Position numbers and translations under genes: made by a program. Below, piece after piece: positions 9,232 to 18,697 of a stretch of DNA of 64,000 nt. A model generated the notes under the pieces. The model ran no database searches and was not told where the DNA came from. It worked only from the letters and a program-made list of their open reading frames with translations. Location of the stretch: contig JAJPIV010000128.1 of NCBI GenBank assembly GCA_021324595.1, positions 1-64,000 of the forward strand. The letters are read 5' to 3'. Origin of the DNA: Actinomycetota bacterium (GTDB lineage Bacteria > Actinomycetota > Actinomycetes > Streptosporangiales > Streptosporangiaceae). Numbering within the stretch: position 1 is the stretch's first letter; each line of letters opens with the position of its first letter.

Positions 9232-9970
9232 GCTCGTCGACGTTCACACCTACTACGGCTCCAGCCACGTCCTGCAGGGCGTGGACCTCACGGTGGGCGC
9301 CGGGGAGGTGGTGGCGCTGCTCGGCCGCAACGGCGCGGGCAAGACGACCACCTTGCGGAGCATCACAGCCCTCACCCGGCCCCGCTCCGGACGCGTCGTG
9401 CTGGCGGGCCGGGACATAACCTCCCGCCCCCCACATGTGATCGCCCGGGCGGGCGTCGCGTACGTGCCCAGCGGCCGCCGGGTGTTCTCGCAGCTGACAG
9501 TCGCCCAGAATCTCGCGCTGGCCGCGCGCGGATGCCCTGGCCGCGCCGGTCCCTGGACCATCCGGCGGGTCTACGACACGTTCCCCGCCCTCGCCGAGTT
9601 GTCGGCGCGCCGCGCCGGCTTCCTGTCGGGCGGGGAACAGCAGATGCTCAAGCTCGGGCGTGCCCTGCTGGCGCAGCCGGACGTGCTCTTGCTCGATGAG
9701 CCAACGGAGGGATTGTCGCCGACCATGGTGGACGCGCTCGGCGGATGGCTGAACCTGCTGCGGAAAGCTGCGCTGAGCGTCCTGCTGACCGAGCAGAGCG
9801 CGGTGTTCGCCCTGCGCCACGCCGACCGCGGCTACATCCTCGAGAAAGGCCGAGTCCGCGCCCACGGGCCGGCCCGGCGAATGATCGACAGCAGGGAACT
9901 GCACGACTTCCTGGGGGTCGGCCGAGGTGGCGATCCGCCGGATGGCTCGGCCACGGAGGGACGGCGATGA
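9221..9970 (+). CDS. ABC transporter ATP-binding protein, LivF type
   Basis: A 249-residue second ATPase of the importer. Walker A is GRNGAGKTT, the signature LSGGEQQMLKLGRALL and Walker B VLLLDEPTEGLSP. YVPSGRRVFSQLTV is typical of LivF. It starts GTG-ATG within the end of the LivG gene. The 3' end overlaps the dehydrogenase start as ATGA. The last 20 residues are a non-conserved tail. Confidence 0.88.
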   Translation: MMLELVDVHTYYGSSHVLQGVDLTVGAGEVVALLGRNGAGKTTTLRSITALTRPRSGRVVLAGRDITSRPPHVIARAGVAYVPSGRRVFSQLTVAQNLALAARGCPGRAGPWTIRRVYDTFPALAELSARRAGFLSGGEQQMLKLGRALLAQPDVLLLDEPTEGLSPTMVDALGGWLNLLRKAALSVLLTEQSAVFALRHADRGYILEKGRVRAHGPARRMIDSRELHDFLGVGRGGDPPDGSATEGRR

Positions 9971-10740
9971 ACGGCACGGGCAGACGTGGAACCGCCGAGA
10001 TGGCAGGCCGGCTCGCCCTGGTCACCGGCGGGGCGAGCGGGATTGGCGCGGCCTGCGCCACTCGGCTGGCCGCGGACGGAGCCCAGGTGATGGTCGCGGA
10101 CATCGACATGGAGGCGGCCACCAAGGTGGCGGCGGCCATCGGCGGGATCGCCCGCCAGGTCGACCTGGCGGATCCCGCCTTCGACGCGGACGCGCTCGCC
10201 GGCCATGCCGACATACTGGTGAACTGCGCGGGCATCCAGCACGTAGCCCCGCTGCAGGAATTCCCAGTGGACATGTTCCGGCGGATCCTCGGCGTGATGT
10301 TGGAAGCCCCCTTCCGGCTCGCCCGGGCCGCCCTGCCGCACATGTACCGGAGGGGCTGGGGGCGGATCGTAAGCATCTCCTCGGTGCACGGCCTGCGGGC
10401 CTCTCCCTACAAGGCCGCCTACGTCGCGGCCAAGCATGGCCTGGAGGGGCTGTCCAAGGTGATCGCGCTGGAAGCCGGGCAGTGCGGGGTCACGTCCAAC
10501 ACGGTGTGCCCCGCCTACGTGCGCACCCCGCTCGTGGAGCGCCAGATCGGCGACCAGGCCCGCGTCCATGGCATCTCCCCCGATCAGGTGGTGCGCGAGA
10601 TCATGCTGGCCGAGCCCGTGATCAAGCGGCTGATCGAACCCGAGGAGGTCGCCGAGCTGGTCGCCTACCTCTGCTCCCCGCAGGCCTCGTTCGCCAACGG
10701 GGCCTCCTGGATCCTCGATGGCGGATGGACCGCCCGGTAG
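9967..10740 (+). CDS. bdhA: 3-hydroxybutyrate dehydrogenase (SDR)
   Basis: A 257-residue short-chain dehydrogenase with NAD motif TGGASGIG, catalytic Ser in SISSVHG, and Tyr-x3-Lys in YVAAKHGLEGL. The segment NCAGIQHVAPLQEFP and the ending ASWILDGGWTAR match D-3-hydroxybutyrate dehydrogenases, which interconvert 3-hydroxybutyrate and acetoacetate. The ATG overlaps the livF stop, so it is translated with the importer. That pairing suggests the operon handles a short hydroxy acid or ketone-body-like compound, although such a fusion of functions could also be accidental. Confidence 0.8.
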   Translation: MNGTGRRGTAEMAGRLALVTGGASGIGAACATRLAADGAQVMVADIDMEAATKVAAAIGGIARQVDLADPAFDADALAGHADILVNCAGIQHVAPLQEFPVDMFRRILGVMLEAPFRLARAALPHMYRRGWGRIVSISSVHGLRASPYKAAYVAAKHGLEGLSKVIALEAGQCGVTSNTVCPAYVRTPLVERQIGDQARVHGISPDQVVREIMLAEPVIKRLIEPEEVAELVAYLCSPQASFANGASWILDGGWTAR

Positions 10741-10925
10741 GCGGCACCCTCACTGAGGGCGCGCCCGCGTGCCATGCCTCCGCCTGCGTGTCCCCGGGCC
10801 GGCGGCTTACCATCTGTCCTGTTGCCGTCACGGCCGCCTGGGAGATCGCCGTCCCGCCGAGTCGGCGCGTCTGGGCGCGGCCGGGCGACGGCGTGCCTGA
10901 CCGGTGGCCGACAGGAAGGCGAGCC

Positions 10926-12491
10926 ATGGCCCTGCCCAGCCTCGGCGTGCAACCCGTGGAGCAGTCCAGGAGCAAGGGCCTCAAGCCGGGCGCCCTGGGC
11001 CTCGCGTCCAGCGTGGCCATCGGCGTGGCCTCGACCGCGCCCGCGTACAGCCTGGCGGCGACCCTCTTCTTCGTGGTGGCCGCCGTCGGGCTGAAGTCCC
11101 CGCTGGTCGCCCTGCTGGCGTTCGTGCCGATGCTGCTGTGCTCGATCGGCTTCAGCGAGCTGAACAAGGCCGACCCCGACTGCGGGACCACGTTCATCTG
11201 GGCAGCGCGCGCGTTCGGGCCGAGGACGGGCTGGGCCGGCGGCTGGGCGATCGTCGCCTCCGACGTGCTGGTCATGGCCAGCCTGGCCCAGGTCGCCGGG
11301 CAGTACGTGTTCTTCCTGGCCCAGGGGCCGGGCAGCGCGATCGGCGCGGACGCCTCCGGCGGCTGGGTGCTGCTGGCCGGCATCTCGTGGATCGTCGCCA
11401 TGACCTACATCTGCTACCGCGGCATCGAGATCTCGGCCAGGTTCCAGAAGGCGCTGCTGTCCGTCGAGATCATCATGCTGCTGGCCATGTCCGGCACGGC
11501 GCTGGCCCGGGTCCTCGGCGGCCACCCGCCGGCGGGCTCGGCGCGCCCCAGCCCCGCCTGGCTGTCACCGTCCCACGTCCCGGTCTCGGCCCTGGTCTCC
11601 GGGATCATCCTGATGCTGTTCATCTACTGGGGCTGGGACACCTCCCTGTCGGTGAACGAGGAGACCGCGGACAAGTCGCGCACGCCGGGCAGGGCGGGGA
11701 TCATCTCGACCGTCCTGCTGGCCGGCATCTACGTGATCGCGATCACCGCGGTGCAGGCCTTCGCCGGCATCGGAGGCAAGGGAGTCGGGCTGACGAACCC
11801 GGCGCACCAGTTCGATGTGCTGTCGGTCGCCGGGGGCGCGATCTTCGGCACCAGCGGGCTCGGCACGGTGCTGTCCCGCCTGCTGATCCTCATGGTGCTC
11901 AGCTCGGCCGCCGCCTCGACCCAGACCACGATCCTGCCGACGGCCCGCACGACGCTGTCGATGGCCGCGTACGGCGCGCTGCCCGAGCCGTTCGCCCGGA
12001 TCAACCCCCGGTACCTGACGCCGGCGGTGTCCACGGTCGTGATGGGCGCGATCTCGATCGGCCTGTACGTGCCGCTGAACTATATCTCCCACGGCAACCC
12101 GATCGCCGACGCGGTCACCGCGATCGGGCTGTACGTCGCGTTCTACTACGGGCTGACCGCGTTCTCCTGCGTCTGGTACTACCGGGCGACGCTGGCCACC
12201 AGCTTCCGGGCGCTGCTGATGCGCGGCATCCTGCCCGGGCTGGGCGGGGTGATGATGTACGCCGCGGGCTGCTACAGCCTGCAAAGCGACTGGGTGGCCT
12301 CCAACAGCTACACCATGTGGACAGTGCCGTTCCTGCACTGGAGGATCGGCGGCATCTTCGTCATCGCCGCGCTCGCCGCGCTCGCCGGGGTGGCCGGCTT
12401 CGCCCTCATGCGGGCGACCTCCCCCGCCTTCTTCCGCAAGCAGACGCTCACCAGGACCATCACCATGCTGATCTCCAACCCTGAGCTGTGA
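10926..12491 (+). CDS. APC-family amino acid permease
   Basis: A 521-residue integral membrane protein with about 12 helices. The APC helix-1 segment ASSVAIGVASTAPAYSLA is clear. The start at ATG 10926 follows an AGGAAGG-type site; the 854-residue ORF in the track only adds an out-of-frame extension over the SDR gene. Closest types are cytosine/purine-like or amino-acid:polyamine-type uniporters and antiporters with unknown substrate. Its TGA overlaps the next start (GTGA), so the NTPase-TPR protein is translationally coupled. Confidence 0.82.
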   Translation: MALPSLGVQPVEQSRSKGLKPGALGLASSVAIGVASTAPAYSLAATLFFVVAAVGLKSPLVALLAFVPMLLCSIGFSELNKADPDCGTTFIWAARAFGPRTGWAGGWAIVASDVLVMASLAQVAGQYVFFLAQGPGSAIGADASGGWVLLAGISWIVAMTYICYRGIEISARFQKALLSVEIIMLLAMSGTALARVLGGHPPAGSARPSPAWLSPSHVPVSALVSGIILMLFIYWGWDTSLSVNEETADKSRTPGRAGIISTVLLAGIYVIAITAVQAFAGIGGKGVGLTNPAHQFDVLSVAGGAIFGTSGLGTVLSRLLILMVLSSAAASTQTTILPTARTTLSMAAYGALPEPFARINPRYLTPAVSTVVMGAISIGLYVPLNYISHGNPIADAVTAIGLYVAFYYGLTAFSCVWYYRATLATSFRALLMRGILPGLGGVMMYAAGCYSLQSDWVASNSYTMWTVPFLHWRIGGIFVIAALAALAGVAGFALMRATSPAFFRKQTLTRTITMLISNPEL

Positions 12492-14734
12492 CACCTCCGG
12501 CAGGCGCGCCGGCCAGCCGGCCGGCCTGGCCGGTCCGGTCCGGGACGGTCCCCGCGCTCGCCGACGCCTTCAGCGCCAGGCCGGACACCGCCCCGGGCCT
12601 CGCGGCGGCGCTGCCGGCCGGGGCCGCGGTGGCGCTTGTCCCCGGCAGCGCCGCGGCTGGCCAGGGCCGCGCCGCGGCCGTCGCCGGCCGGGCGCCCTCG
12701 CCGCCGGCGGCAGGCGGGCAGGCGGCGGCTCCCGCCACGCGGGACTGGCCGAGGTCGTCGGGGAAGACCCAGCTCGCCGCGGCCTTCGCCGAGTCGCTGT
12801 GGCAGTCCGGCGGAGTGGACCTGCTGGTCTGGATCGACGCCACGAGCCGGGCCAGCGTGCTCTCCGGCTATGCGGCGGCGACCGCCGCGGTGACCGGCCG
12901 GGCCCAGGTGAGCACCTGCGAGTCCGTCGCCGCGCAGTTCCTCAGCTGGCTCGGCGAGACCACCCGCCCGTGGCTGCTGGTCCTCGATGACCTGGCCGAT
13001 CCGGCGAGCCTGCGGGACCTGTGGCCGGCTGGCCCGGCCGGCCGGGTGCTGGTGACCTCCGCCGACGCCACGGCCGTCCCCGGGGGGATCCCGGTCGTGC
13101 CGGTCGGGCCGTTCAGCGTGCGCGAGGCCGTCAGCCACCTGAACGGGCGCCTGTCGGGTGACCCGGACAAGCGGCACGGCGCGGTCGAGCTGGCCCAGGA
13201 ACTGGACCTGGAGCCGGTCGCCCTGGCTCAGGCCAGCGCGGTGATCGCCGGCTCGCCGCTGACGTGCCGCGAGTACCGGGATCACTTCGGCCGCAGGCGC
13301 GAGCAGCTGGCGCAGTCCTCCGGCGCGTGGCCGGCGGCGGCCGCGGTGACGTGGACGCTCTCGCTCGACCGTGCGGACCAGCTGGTCCCGGGCAGCGCGG
13401 CGCGCTCGCTCCTGGCCCTGGCCGCCGTGCTGGACGGCCACGGCATCCCCCGGACCGTCCTGACCGCTCCCGCCGCTGCCGATCACCTCGCCGGCGCCGG
13501 GAGCCCTCAGGCGGGCGGCGACCGCGCCACCGCGGCCCTGGACGCGCTGGCGGCCCTGGAGCAGGCAGGCCTGCTGGCCGTCGAGCACGCGACGGCGCCG
13601 CCGCTGGTCCGGATCAGTCCCGTGCTGCAGCCGGCGGTGCGGGCCTCGCTGCCCGAGAGCCTGCTGCGCGGCGCGGCCCGGGCGGCGGCAGACGCGCTGC
13701 TCCAGGCCTGGCCGGAGCAGGAGCCGCCCGGCTGGCCCTCGTCCGGCCTGCGGTCCTGCGCGGCGGCGCTGCGGCGGGCCGGGGGGAGCCTGCTGTGGGC
13801 CGGCGGCTGCCATCGCGTGCTGATCCGGGCGGGGGACAGCCTGGACCGTGCCCGCCTGACCGGGCCCGCGGCGGACCACTGGCGGGACGTGGCCACGACC
13901 TGCGCCCTCCTGCTGGGCGAGGGTCATCCGGACACGATGCTGGCCGTCCGGCGGCTCGCCGGCGCCTGCCTCGCGGCCGGGCAGGCCGGCGAGGCCGTCC
14001 GGTGGCGCCAGTGGCTGCTCGGCAGCCTGAGCCACCGGCTGGGGCCGGACCACCCCGAGGTGGCGGACGCCCGCCGCCACCTGGGCAACGCCCTGGTGGC
14101 GGCGCGGGAACTCCCGGCGGCGATCGCCGCCTTGGAGCGCGCGGCCGCCGGGCTCGAGCGGCTTCACGGCCCCGGGCACGCCGAGGCGCTGGACGCGAGG
14201 GACGACCTCGCCGCCGCCTACCTGGCCGCGGGCAGGCACGTCGACGCCCTCACCGCCTGCCGGCGCACGCTGGCCGACCGCGAGCGCGCGCAGGGGGCCC
14301 GCCACCCGAAGACGATGGCGACCCGGCACGGCCTGGCTCGCTCATTGCTGGCCGGCGGCCGCGCCCGGGAGGCGGTCGCGGCCTACCGGCGGGTGGTGGC
14401 CGACCGGGAACGCGTCCTCGGGCCCGATCACCCGGACACCCTCGCGGCGCTGAGCGGCCTCGCCTCCGCGTACCAGGAGACGGGCAGGGCCGTGGCGGCC
14501 GAGCTGGCCTGCGAGCGGGCCTGGGCGGGCTCCGAGCGGGTGCTCGGCCCGCGCGACCCCGGCACGCTGCGGATCCGCGCCCAGCTGGCCCGGCTCTACC
14601 AGCGGCTCGGACGCTACGGGGACGCCCGCGTGCTGCTGCGCGACACCGTTCACCGCCTGGAACGGATCGTGCCCGGGGACGACCCGCTCATCGCTGAGCT
14701 GCGCCAGAGCCTGGCCGACATCGGCGAGGAGTAG
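12488..14734 (+). CDS. NTPase-TPR (NB-ARC/SNaCT-like) protein
   Basis: A 748-residue cytoplasmic protein. Residues 20-90 are Ala/Pro-rich. The P-loop is atypical: RSSGKTQLA with Lys93 but without the usual upstream Gly. It is followed by LLVWIDATSRASVLSGY and a Walker B-like WLLVLDDLAD. The C-terminal half (about 470-740) holds six or seven tetratricopeptide repeats of the GPDHPDTLAALSGLASAY type. Actinomycetes carry many such STAND-like proteins as scaffolds or signalling ATPases. Coupling to a permease gene is odd and may mean joint control. Whether the P-loop is active cannot be told from sequence alone. Confidence 0.72.
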   Translation: MTPPAGAPASRPAWPVRSGTVPALADAFSARPDTAPGLAAALPAGAAVALVPGSAAAGQGRAAAVAGRAPSPPAAGGQAAAPATRDWPRSSGKTQLAAAFAESLWQSGGVDLLVWIDATSRASVLSGYAAATAAVTGRAQVSTCESVAAQFLSWLGETTRPWLLVLDDLADPASLRDLWPAGPAGRVLVTSADATAVPGGIPVVPVGPFSVREAVSHLNGRLSGDPDKRHGAVELAQELDLEPVALAQASAVIAGSPLTCREYRDHFGRRREQLAQSSGAWPAAAAVTWTLSLDRADQLVPGSAARSLLALAAVLDGHGIPRTVLTAPAAADHLAGAGSPQAGGDRATAALDALAALEQAGLLAVEHATAPPLVRISPVLQPAVRASLPESLLRGAARAAADALLQAWPEQEPPGWPSSGLRSCAAALRRAGGSLLWAGGCHRVLIRAGDSLDRARLTGPAADHWRDVATTCALLLGEGHPDTMLAVRRLAGACLAAGQAGEAVRWRQWLLGSLSHRLGPDHPEVADARRHLGNALVAARELPAAIAALERAAAGLERLHGPGHAEALDARDDLAAAYLAAGRHVDALTACRRTLADRERAQGARHPKTMATRHGLARSLLAGGRAREAVAAYRRVVADRERVLGPDHPDTLAALSGLASAYQETGRAVAAELACERAWAGSERVLGPRDPGTLRIRAQLARLYQRLGRYGDARVLLRDTVHRLERIVPGDDPLIAELRQSLADIGEE

Positions 14735-14770
14735 GCGCGCGCGGCCCGGGCCGCCCCGCCGTGCGCCGGG

Positions 14771-15946
14771 TCAGTGACGCGCCGGGCCTGCCCCCGGCCC
14801 GGCGAGCCAGGCGCGGATCTGGTCCGCGTGCTGGCCGAGCGTCGGCGGGGGCAGGTGGGCCGCCCGGCCCCGCTCGGCGCCACCGGCCTCGAAGCGAAGC
14901 GGCGGCCCGGGCAGCGTGACCGGCCCGAGGGCGGCGTGGTCGACCTCGATCAGCAGTCCCTGCGACCTGGTCTGCTCCCACGTGTAGACCTCGCGCAGGT
15001 CCCGCACCCGCCCGGCCGGCACGCCGATCGCGGCCAGGGTGGCGAGCACCTCGTCGGCCGGCCGGTCGCCGAAGGCGGCGCCGACCGCGGCGTTCACCGC
15101 CTCGTGGTCACGGACCCGGTCCGCGTTGCGCGCCCATTCCGGCCGGTCCAGGCCGAACGCGGGCGCCAGCCGCCGCCAGAGCGCGTCGCTGCCCACGCCC
15201 ATCTGCACCCAGCCGTCGGCCGCCCGGTACAGGCCGTACGGGCAGATCGACGGGTGGTGGTTGCCGACCAGGCCGGGCACCTCGCCGGCCACCGTGTACC
15301 TGGTCCCCTGGTAGGCGTGCGCCCCGATCACCGCGGCGAGCAGGCTGGTCCGCACCACCTGGCCGCGCCCGGTCCGCTCCCGCTCGCGCAGCGCGGCGGC
15401 CACGCCGTACGCGCCGTACATCCCGGCGAGGATGTCGCCGATCGGCACCCCCACGCGGGTGGGCTGGTCCACACCGGTGACCGACATGAGCCCGCCCTCG
15501 CCCTGGGCGATCTGGTCGTATCCCGGCCGGTCCCCCTCCGGCCCGTCATGGCCGAACCCGGTGATCGACAAGATCACCAGCCCGGGGTTGAGCGCGTGCA
15601 GCCGCGCCACGCCGAACCCGAGCCGGTCGAGCACTCCGGGGCGGAAGTTCTCGACCAGCACGTCGCCCCGGCGGACCAGCTCGGTGAGCACCGCCCTGCC
15701 GTCGTCGGACTTCAGGTCGAGCGCGATCGACTCCTTGTTCCTGTTGCACGACAGGAAGTAGGTCGAGTGCTCCCGGCCGTCACTGCCCGCGGCGAACGGC
15801 GGCCCCCACCCCCGGCTGTCGTCCCCCTCGGGCGGCTCGACCTTGATGACCCGGGCGCCCAGGTCGCCGAGCATCATCGCGGCGTGCGGCCCGGCCAGTG
15901 CCCGGGAGAGGTCGACGACGACGATCCCGTCCAGCGGCCCGTTCAC
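14771..15946 (-). CDS. Family III CoA transferase (CaiB/BaiF)
   Basis: A 391-residue enzyme starting LDGIVVVDLSRALAGPHAAMMLGDLGARVIKVE-type, the family N-terminus. The block ESIALDLKSDDGRAVL, VLVENFRPGVLDRLG and the catalytic-Asp region GYDQIAQGEGGLMS are all present. Family members move CoA between acyl-CoA and a free acid. Neighbours give no pathway, so the acid is unknown. It is convergent with the TPR gene and stands alone. Confidence 0.85.
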   Translation of the reverse strand: MNGPLDGIVVVDLSRALAGPHAAMMLGDLGARVIKVEPPEGDDSRGWGPPFAAGSDGREHSTYFLSCNRNKESIALDLKSDDGRAVLTELVRRGDVLVENFRPGVLDRLGFGVARLHALNPGLVILSITGFGHDGPEGDRPGYDQIAQGEGGLMSVTGVDQPTRVGVPIGDILAGMYGAYGVAAALRERERTGRGQVVRTSLLAAVIGAHAYQGTRYTVAGEVPGLVGNHHPSICPYGLYRAADGWVQMGVGSDALWRRLAPAFGLDRPEWARNADRVRDHEAVNAAVGAAFGDRPADEVLATLAAIGVPAGRVRDLREVYTWEQTRSQGLLIEVDHAALGPVTLPGPPLRFEAGGAERGRAAHLPPPTLGQHADQIRAWLAGPGAGPARH

Positions 15947-16075
15947 CCACCCGAGATTACCGGCCCGGACCCGCCGGCGAGGGGCCGCCGCTTCCGTGCG
16001 CGGGCGGCCGCGATGGCGATGGCCGCGCCCGGGCGCAATCCGGCGGCCTTGCCGCGAGGTCGCCCGGGCGGCGGG

Positions 16076-17611
16076 TCAGCCCAGCCCGGGGAACAGGTGG
16101 CCGGCGACCTCGATCAGGAGCTGGATGCCGTCGTTGCGCAGCACCTGCTCGTCGGCGGCCAGGCCGGGGGCGGGCAGGCCGAGCCACCTGGCCAGCTCCA
16201 GGCCGGCGAACAGGGCCGCCCTGGGCAGCGCGGGCAGCAGGGCCGCGTCCGGCACCTGGTAGGCGGGAACCGGCCGCGGGGTCACCTGCGGCCAGTCCTC
16301 GGGCGGCCGCGGCCGCTCCAGCGTGAGCACGGGCGCCAGGTCGGGCGCCGCGGCGTCCCGGCCGGTGAGCGGAGGGCCCAGCGACCAGCGCCGGCGCAGC
16401 GTGGTGATCACTGAGCTGTTGTGGAACACCTCCGTGCGGACGGCCCGTTCCGGGATCCAGGGCGAGATCGCGACCGCCGGCACCCGCACGCCCGCTCGGG
16501 TGAACGTGAAGCCGAGCTGGCCGGGCGGCGCCGACGGGTCGGGCGGCGCGGCGGCGGGCGGCGGGACGTGATCGTAGGTGCCGCCGTGCTCGTCGAACGT
16601 GACCAGCAGCAGCGTGTCGTAGGCGTGGGCGCCTGAGCCGCGGATCGCGTCGTAGACCCTGGCGAGCAGCGCCTCCCCGCCGATCAGCGAGGACGGCGGG
16701 TCCATCCGCGCCCCGGGGAACATCACGTCGAACGCCGGGTGCATGTCGTTGTGCCCGTAGATCAGGTTCGGCTCGATGAACGAGTACGCCGGCAGCCTCC
16801 CGCCCGCCGCGTCCTCGTAGAAGCGGTCGGTCGAGGAGAAGTGCGTCGCGAACCTGGAGAGCAGCCGCCGCGCGTGGATGATCCCGGTGACCGAGACGTG
16901 GCTTGGCGGGTCGCAGTACACCCGCCAGGACAGCCCGTGCGCGTCCAGCCGGTCGAAGATCGTCTCGGCGGTGTTGAACAACGGGAACGCCTCGGGCGGG
17001 GAGGCGTTGACGACGTAGCCGGAGGAGGTGGCCGCGTGCAGGAACGACCGGTTCGCGAACGTCTCCGTGGGCACGTCGCAGAACCAGTGGTCGAACGTCG
17101 CGAACCCCCTGGCCAGCGCCGACAGCACCGGCATCTGCCCGGGCGCGTACCCGGTCATGATCTGGCCGTACTCGGCCGGCCCGGGCATTCTCCCGGTGAA
17201 CGCGAGCGTGGCGCTGATGTAGTCCGTGACGAACCCGTCCATCGTGGGCGCCGGCGAGGGGCCGGCCGGGGCGTTGTACGGCGCCGCCATGGCGCCGGCG
17301 AGCCTGCCCCGGTTCGACGGCGGGTCGATCAGCCCGAACAGCTGCGTGTTGACGTGCTGGTACTCCTCGCCCGGGTCGGGCGAGGGGGTGTTCATGCCTG
17401 CGGCCACGCCGTAGCCGATCCGGCCGGGCCCGCCCGGCGCCCACCCGGGGACCGGGTTGGACAGGTCCCGGCCGGCCACGCCCTCGAACGCGGGCACCTC
17501 GCCGGGCTGGTAGAGGCGGCCGAGCAGGTTGTCGAACGACCGGTTCTCGAACATGATCACGACGATGTGATCGAGCGCGGCGGCGCGGTCCGGTCGCGGC
17601 ATGGCCGCCAC
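16076..17611 (-). CDS. Phosphoesterase family protein (phospholipase C / acid phosphatase type)
   Basis: A 511-residue member of the PF04185-type phosphoesterases. The metal-binding motif HIVVIMFENRSFDNLLG lies at residues 14-30, FDHWFCDVPTETFANRSF in the middle, and LLVTFDEHGGTYDHVPPP near residue 325. The family hydrolyses phospholipids or phosphomonoesters. No Tat or Sec signal is visible, which is unusual because most relatives are exported. The start may be GTG 17611 or the ATG three codons later. The gene stands alone. Confidence 0.82.
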   Translation of the reverse strand: MAAMPRPDRAAALDHIVVIMFENRSFDNLLGRLYQPGEVPAFEGVAGRDLSNPVPGWAPGGPGRIGYGVAAGMNTPSPDPGEEYQHVNTQLFGLIDPPSNRGRLAGAMAAPYNAPAGPSPAPTMDGFVTDYISATLAFTGRMPGPAEYGQIMTGYAPGQMPVLSALARGFATFDHWFCDVPTETFANRSFLHAATSSGYVVNASPPEAFPLFNTAETIFDRLDAHGLSWRVYCDPPSHVSVTGIIHARRLLSRFATHFSSTDRFYEDAAGGRLPAYSFIEPNLIYGHNDMHPAFDVMFPGARMDPPSSLIGGEALLARVYDAIRGSGAHAYDTLLLVTFDEHGGTYDHVPPPAAAPPDPSAPPGQLGFTFTRAGVRVPAVAISPWIPERAVRTEVFHNSSVITTLRRRWSLGPPLTGRDAAAPDLAPVLTLERPRPPEDWPQVTPRPVPAYQVPDAALLPALPRAALFAGLELARWLGLPAPGLAADEQVLRNDGIQLLIEVAGHLFPGLG

Positions 17612-17619
17612 CCTTCGTC

Positions 17620-17666
17620 ATCCTTCGCGGCAGCGCCGCGGCAATCCTTCGCGGCAGCGCCGCGGC
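17620..17666. repeat. Two tandem copies of a 23 bp hairpin-forming unit
   Basis: ATCCTTCGCGGCAGCGCCGC... occurs at 17620-17642 and again at 17644-17666, identical over 23 bp. Each copy contains GCGGC-AGC-GCCGC, a five-base stem. The pair lies just upstream of the phosphoesterase start on the other strand. Confidence 0.7.
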
Positions 17667-17755
17667 GGGGGACGCGCCCCACCCTAGGGCGCGGCGGGGG
17701 TCCCGCGCGAGCCGGATCGCGCCGCGGATGGGCGCCGCCGCGCGGGCGCGGGCGA

Positions 17756-18604
17756 TCAGCGGCCGAGCACCGCTCCGGCGAGGACCCGGTAGGCGCCCAT
17801 CGGATCCGCGCCCGGGGCGGTGAGCAGCTGGACGCAGACATGGTCGGCGCCGGCCGCCAGGTGCTCGCCGAGCCGCACGGCGACCCGCTCCGGCCCGCCG
17901 TGCGCGACCAGCGCGTCGATCAGCGCGTCGCTCCCGCCGTCGGCCAGGTCAGCCTCGGACCAGCCGAGGCGGCGCAGGTTCGAGGTGTAGTTGACCAGAC
18001 CTAGGTAGGGGGTGCGGACCCGCTCCCGCCCCAGCGCCCGCGCGGACGCCGGATCCGGGTCGATGACCGCCTTGTGCTCGGGGGCCAGCAGCGGCGCCGG
18101 CCCCAGGATCTGCCGGGCGAGCCGGCTGTGGCCGGCGGGGACCAGGTAGGGGTGGGCGCCCGCGGTCCGCGCGGCCGCCAGGCGCAGCATCCGCGGGCCG
18201 AGCGCGGCCAGCACCGTGCCGGCGGCCGGGACCCCGCCGGCCTCCAGCGCATCCAGGTAGCGCTGGGTCGCGTCGTACGGCCTGGCGTACCCGGCGGTCG
18301 CCTCGGGGTGGCCGATGCCGACGCCGAGCAGGAACCGCCCGGGGTGGCGCTCCTGGATGCGGGTGAACGAGCCTGCCACCTGGCGCGGGTCGCTGGCCCA
18401 GATGTTCACGATGCCGGTCGCGACGATGATCCTCGTCGTCGCGGCGAGGAGCTCCGCCGCGGCCGCCAGGTCACCGGGGGGAGAACCGCCGAGCCAGAGC
18501 GCGCCGAAGCCGAGCTCCTCCAGTCCGGCCGCCAGCGCCGGGGTGACCATCCTGGCCGGCCGCCAGATGCCGTACCTGCCGAGGCGCTCCCGCAATCCCG
18601 TCAT
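17756..18604 (-). CDS. LLM-class F420-dependent oxidoreductase
   Basis: A 282-residue luciferase-like monooxygenase-fold protein. The typical core is LEELGFGALWLGGS, TRIIVATGIVNIWASDP and HPGRFLLGVGIGHPE. Family members use F420 (less often FMN) for hydride transfer. The start is taken at ATG 18604; the 546-residue ORF in the track runs upstream over unrelated DNA. The substrate is unknown. The SRPBCC gene is divergent, 93 bp away. Confidence 0.82.
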   Translation of the reverse strand: MTGLRERLGRYGIWRPARMVTPALAAGLEELGFGALWLGGSPPGDLAAAAELLAATTRIIVATGIVNIWASDPRQVAGSFTRIQERHPGRFLLGVGIGHPEATAGYARPYDATQRYLDALEAGGVPAAGTVLAALGPRMLRLAAARTAGAHPYLVPAGHSRLARQILGPAPLLAPEHKAVIDPDPASARALGRERVRTPYLGLVNYTSNLRRLGWSEADLADGGSDALIDALVAHGGPERVAVRLGEHLAAGADHVCVQLLTAPGADPMGAYRVLAGAVLGR

Positions 18605-18697
18605 GATCCCAGCATGCACTCGGGACCTTCGGCACTGCGCACGGCGCGCCCGGGCGGGCAGCCTGGGAGGCAGGGGATTCTTCCGGGAGGGCGGACG

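Noticed and set aside
9927-10925. Long upstream extension of the APC permease ORF
   Set aside because: The extension is out of frame with the dehydrogenase coding sequence and lacks membrane character; the start at 10926 has a ribosome binding site.
12308-14329. 673-residue minus-strand ORF over the TPR gene
   Set aside because: Shadow; the plus strand carries NTPase and TPR motifs throughout.
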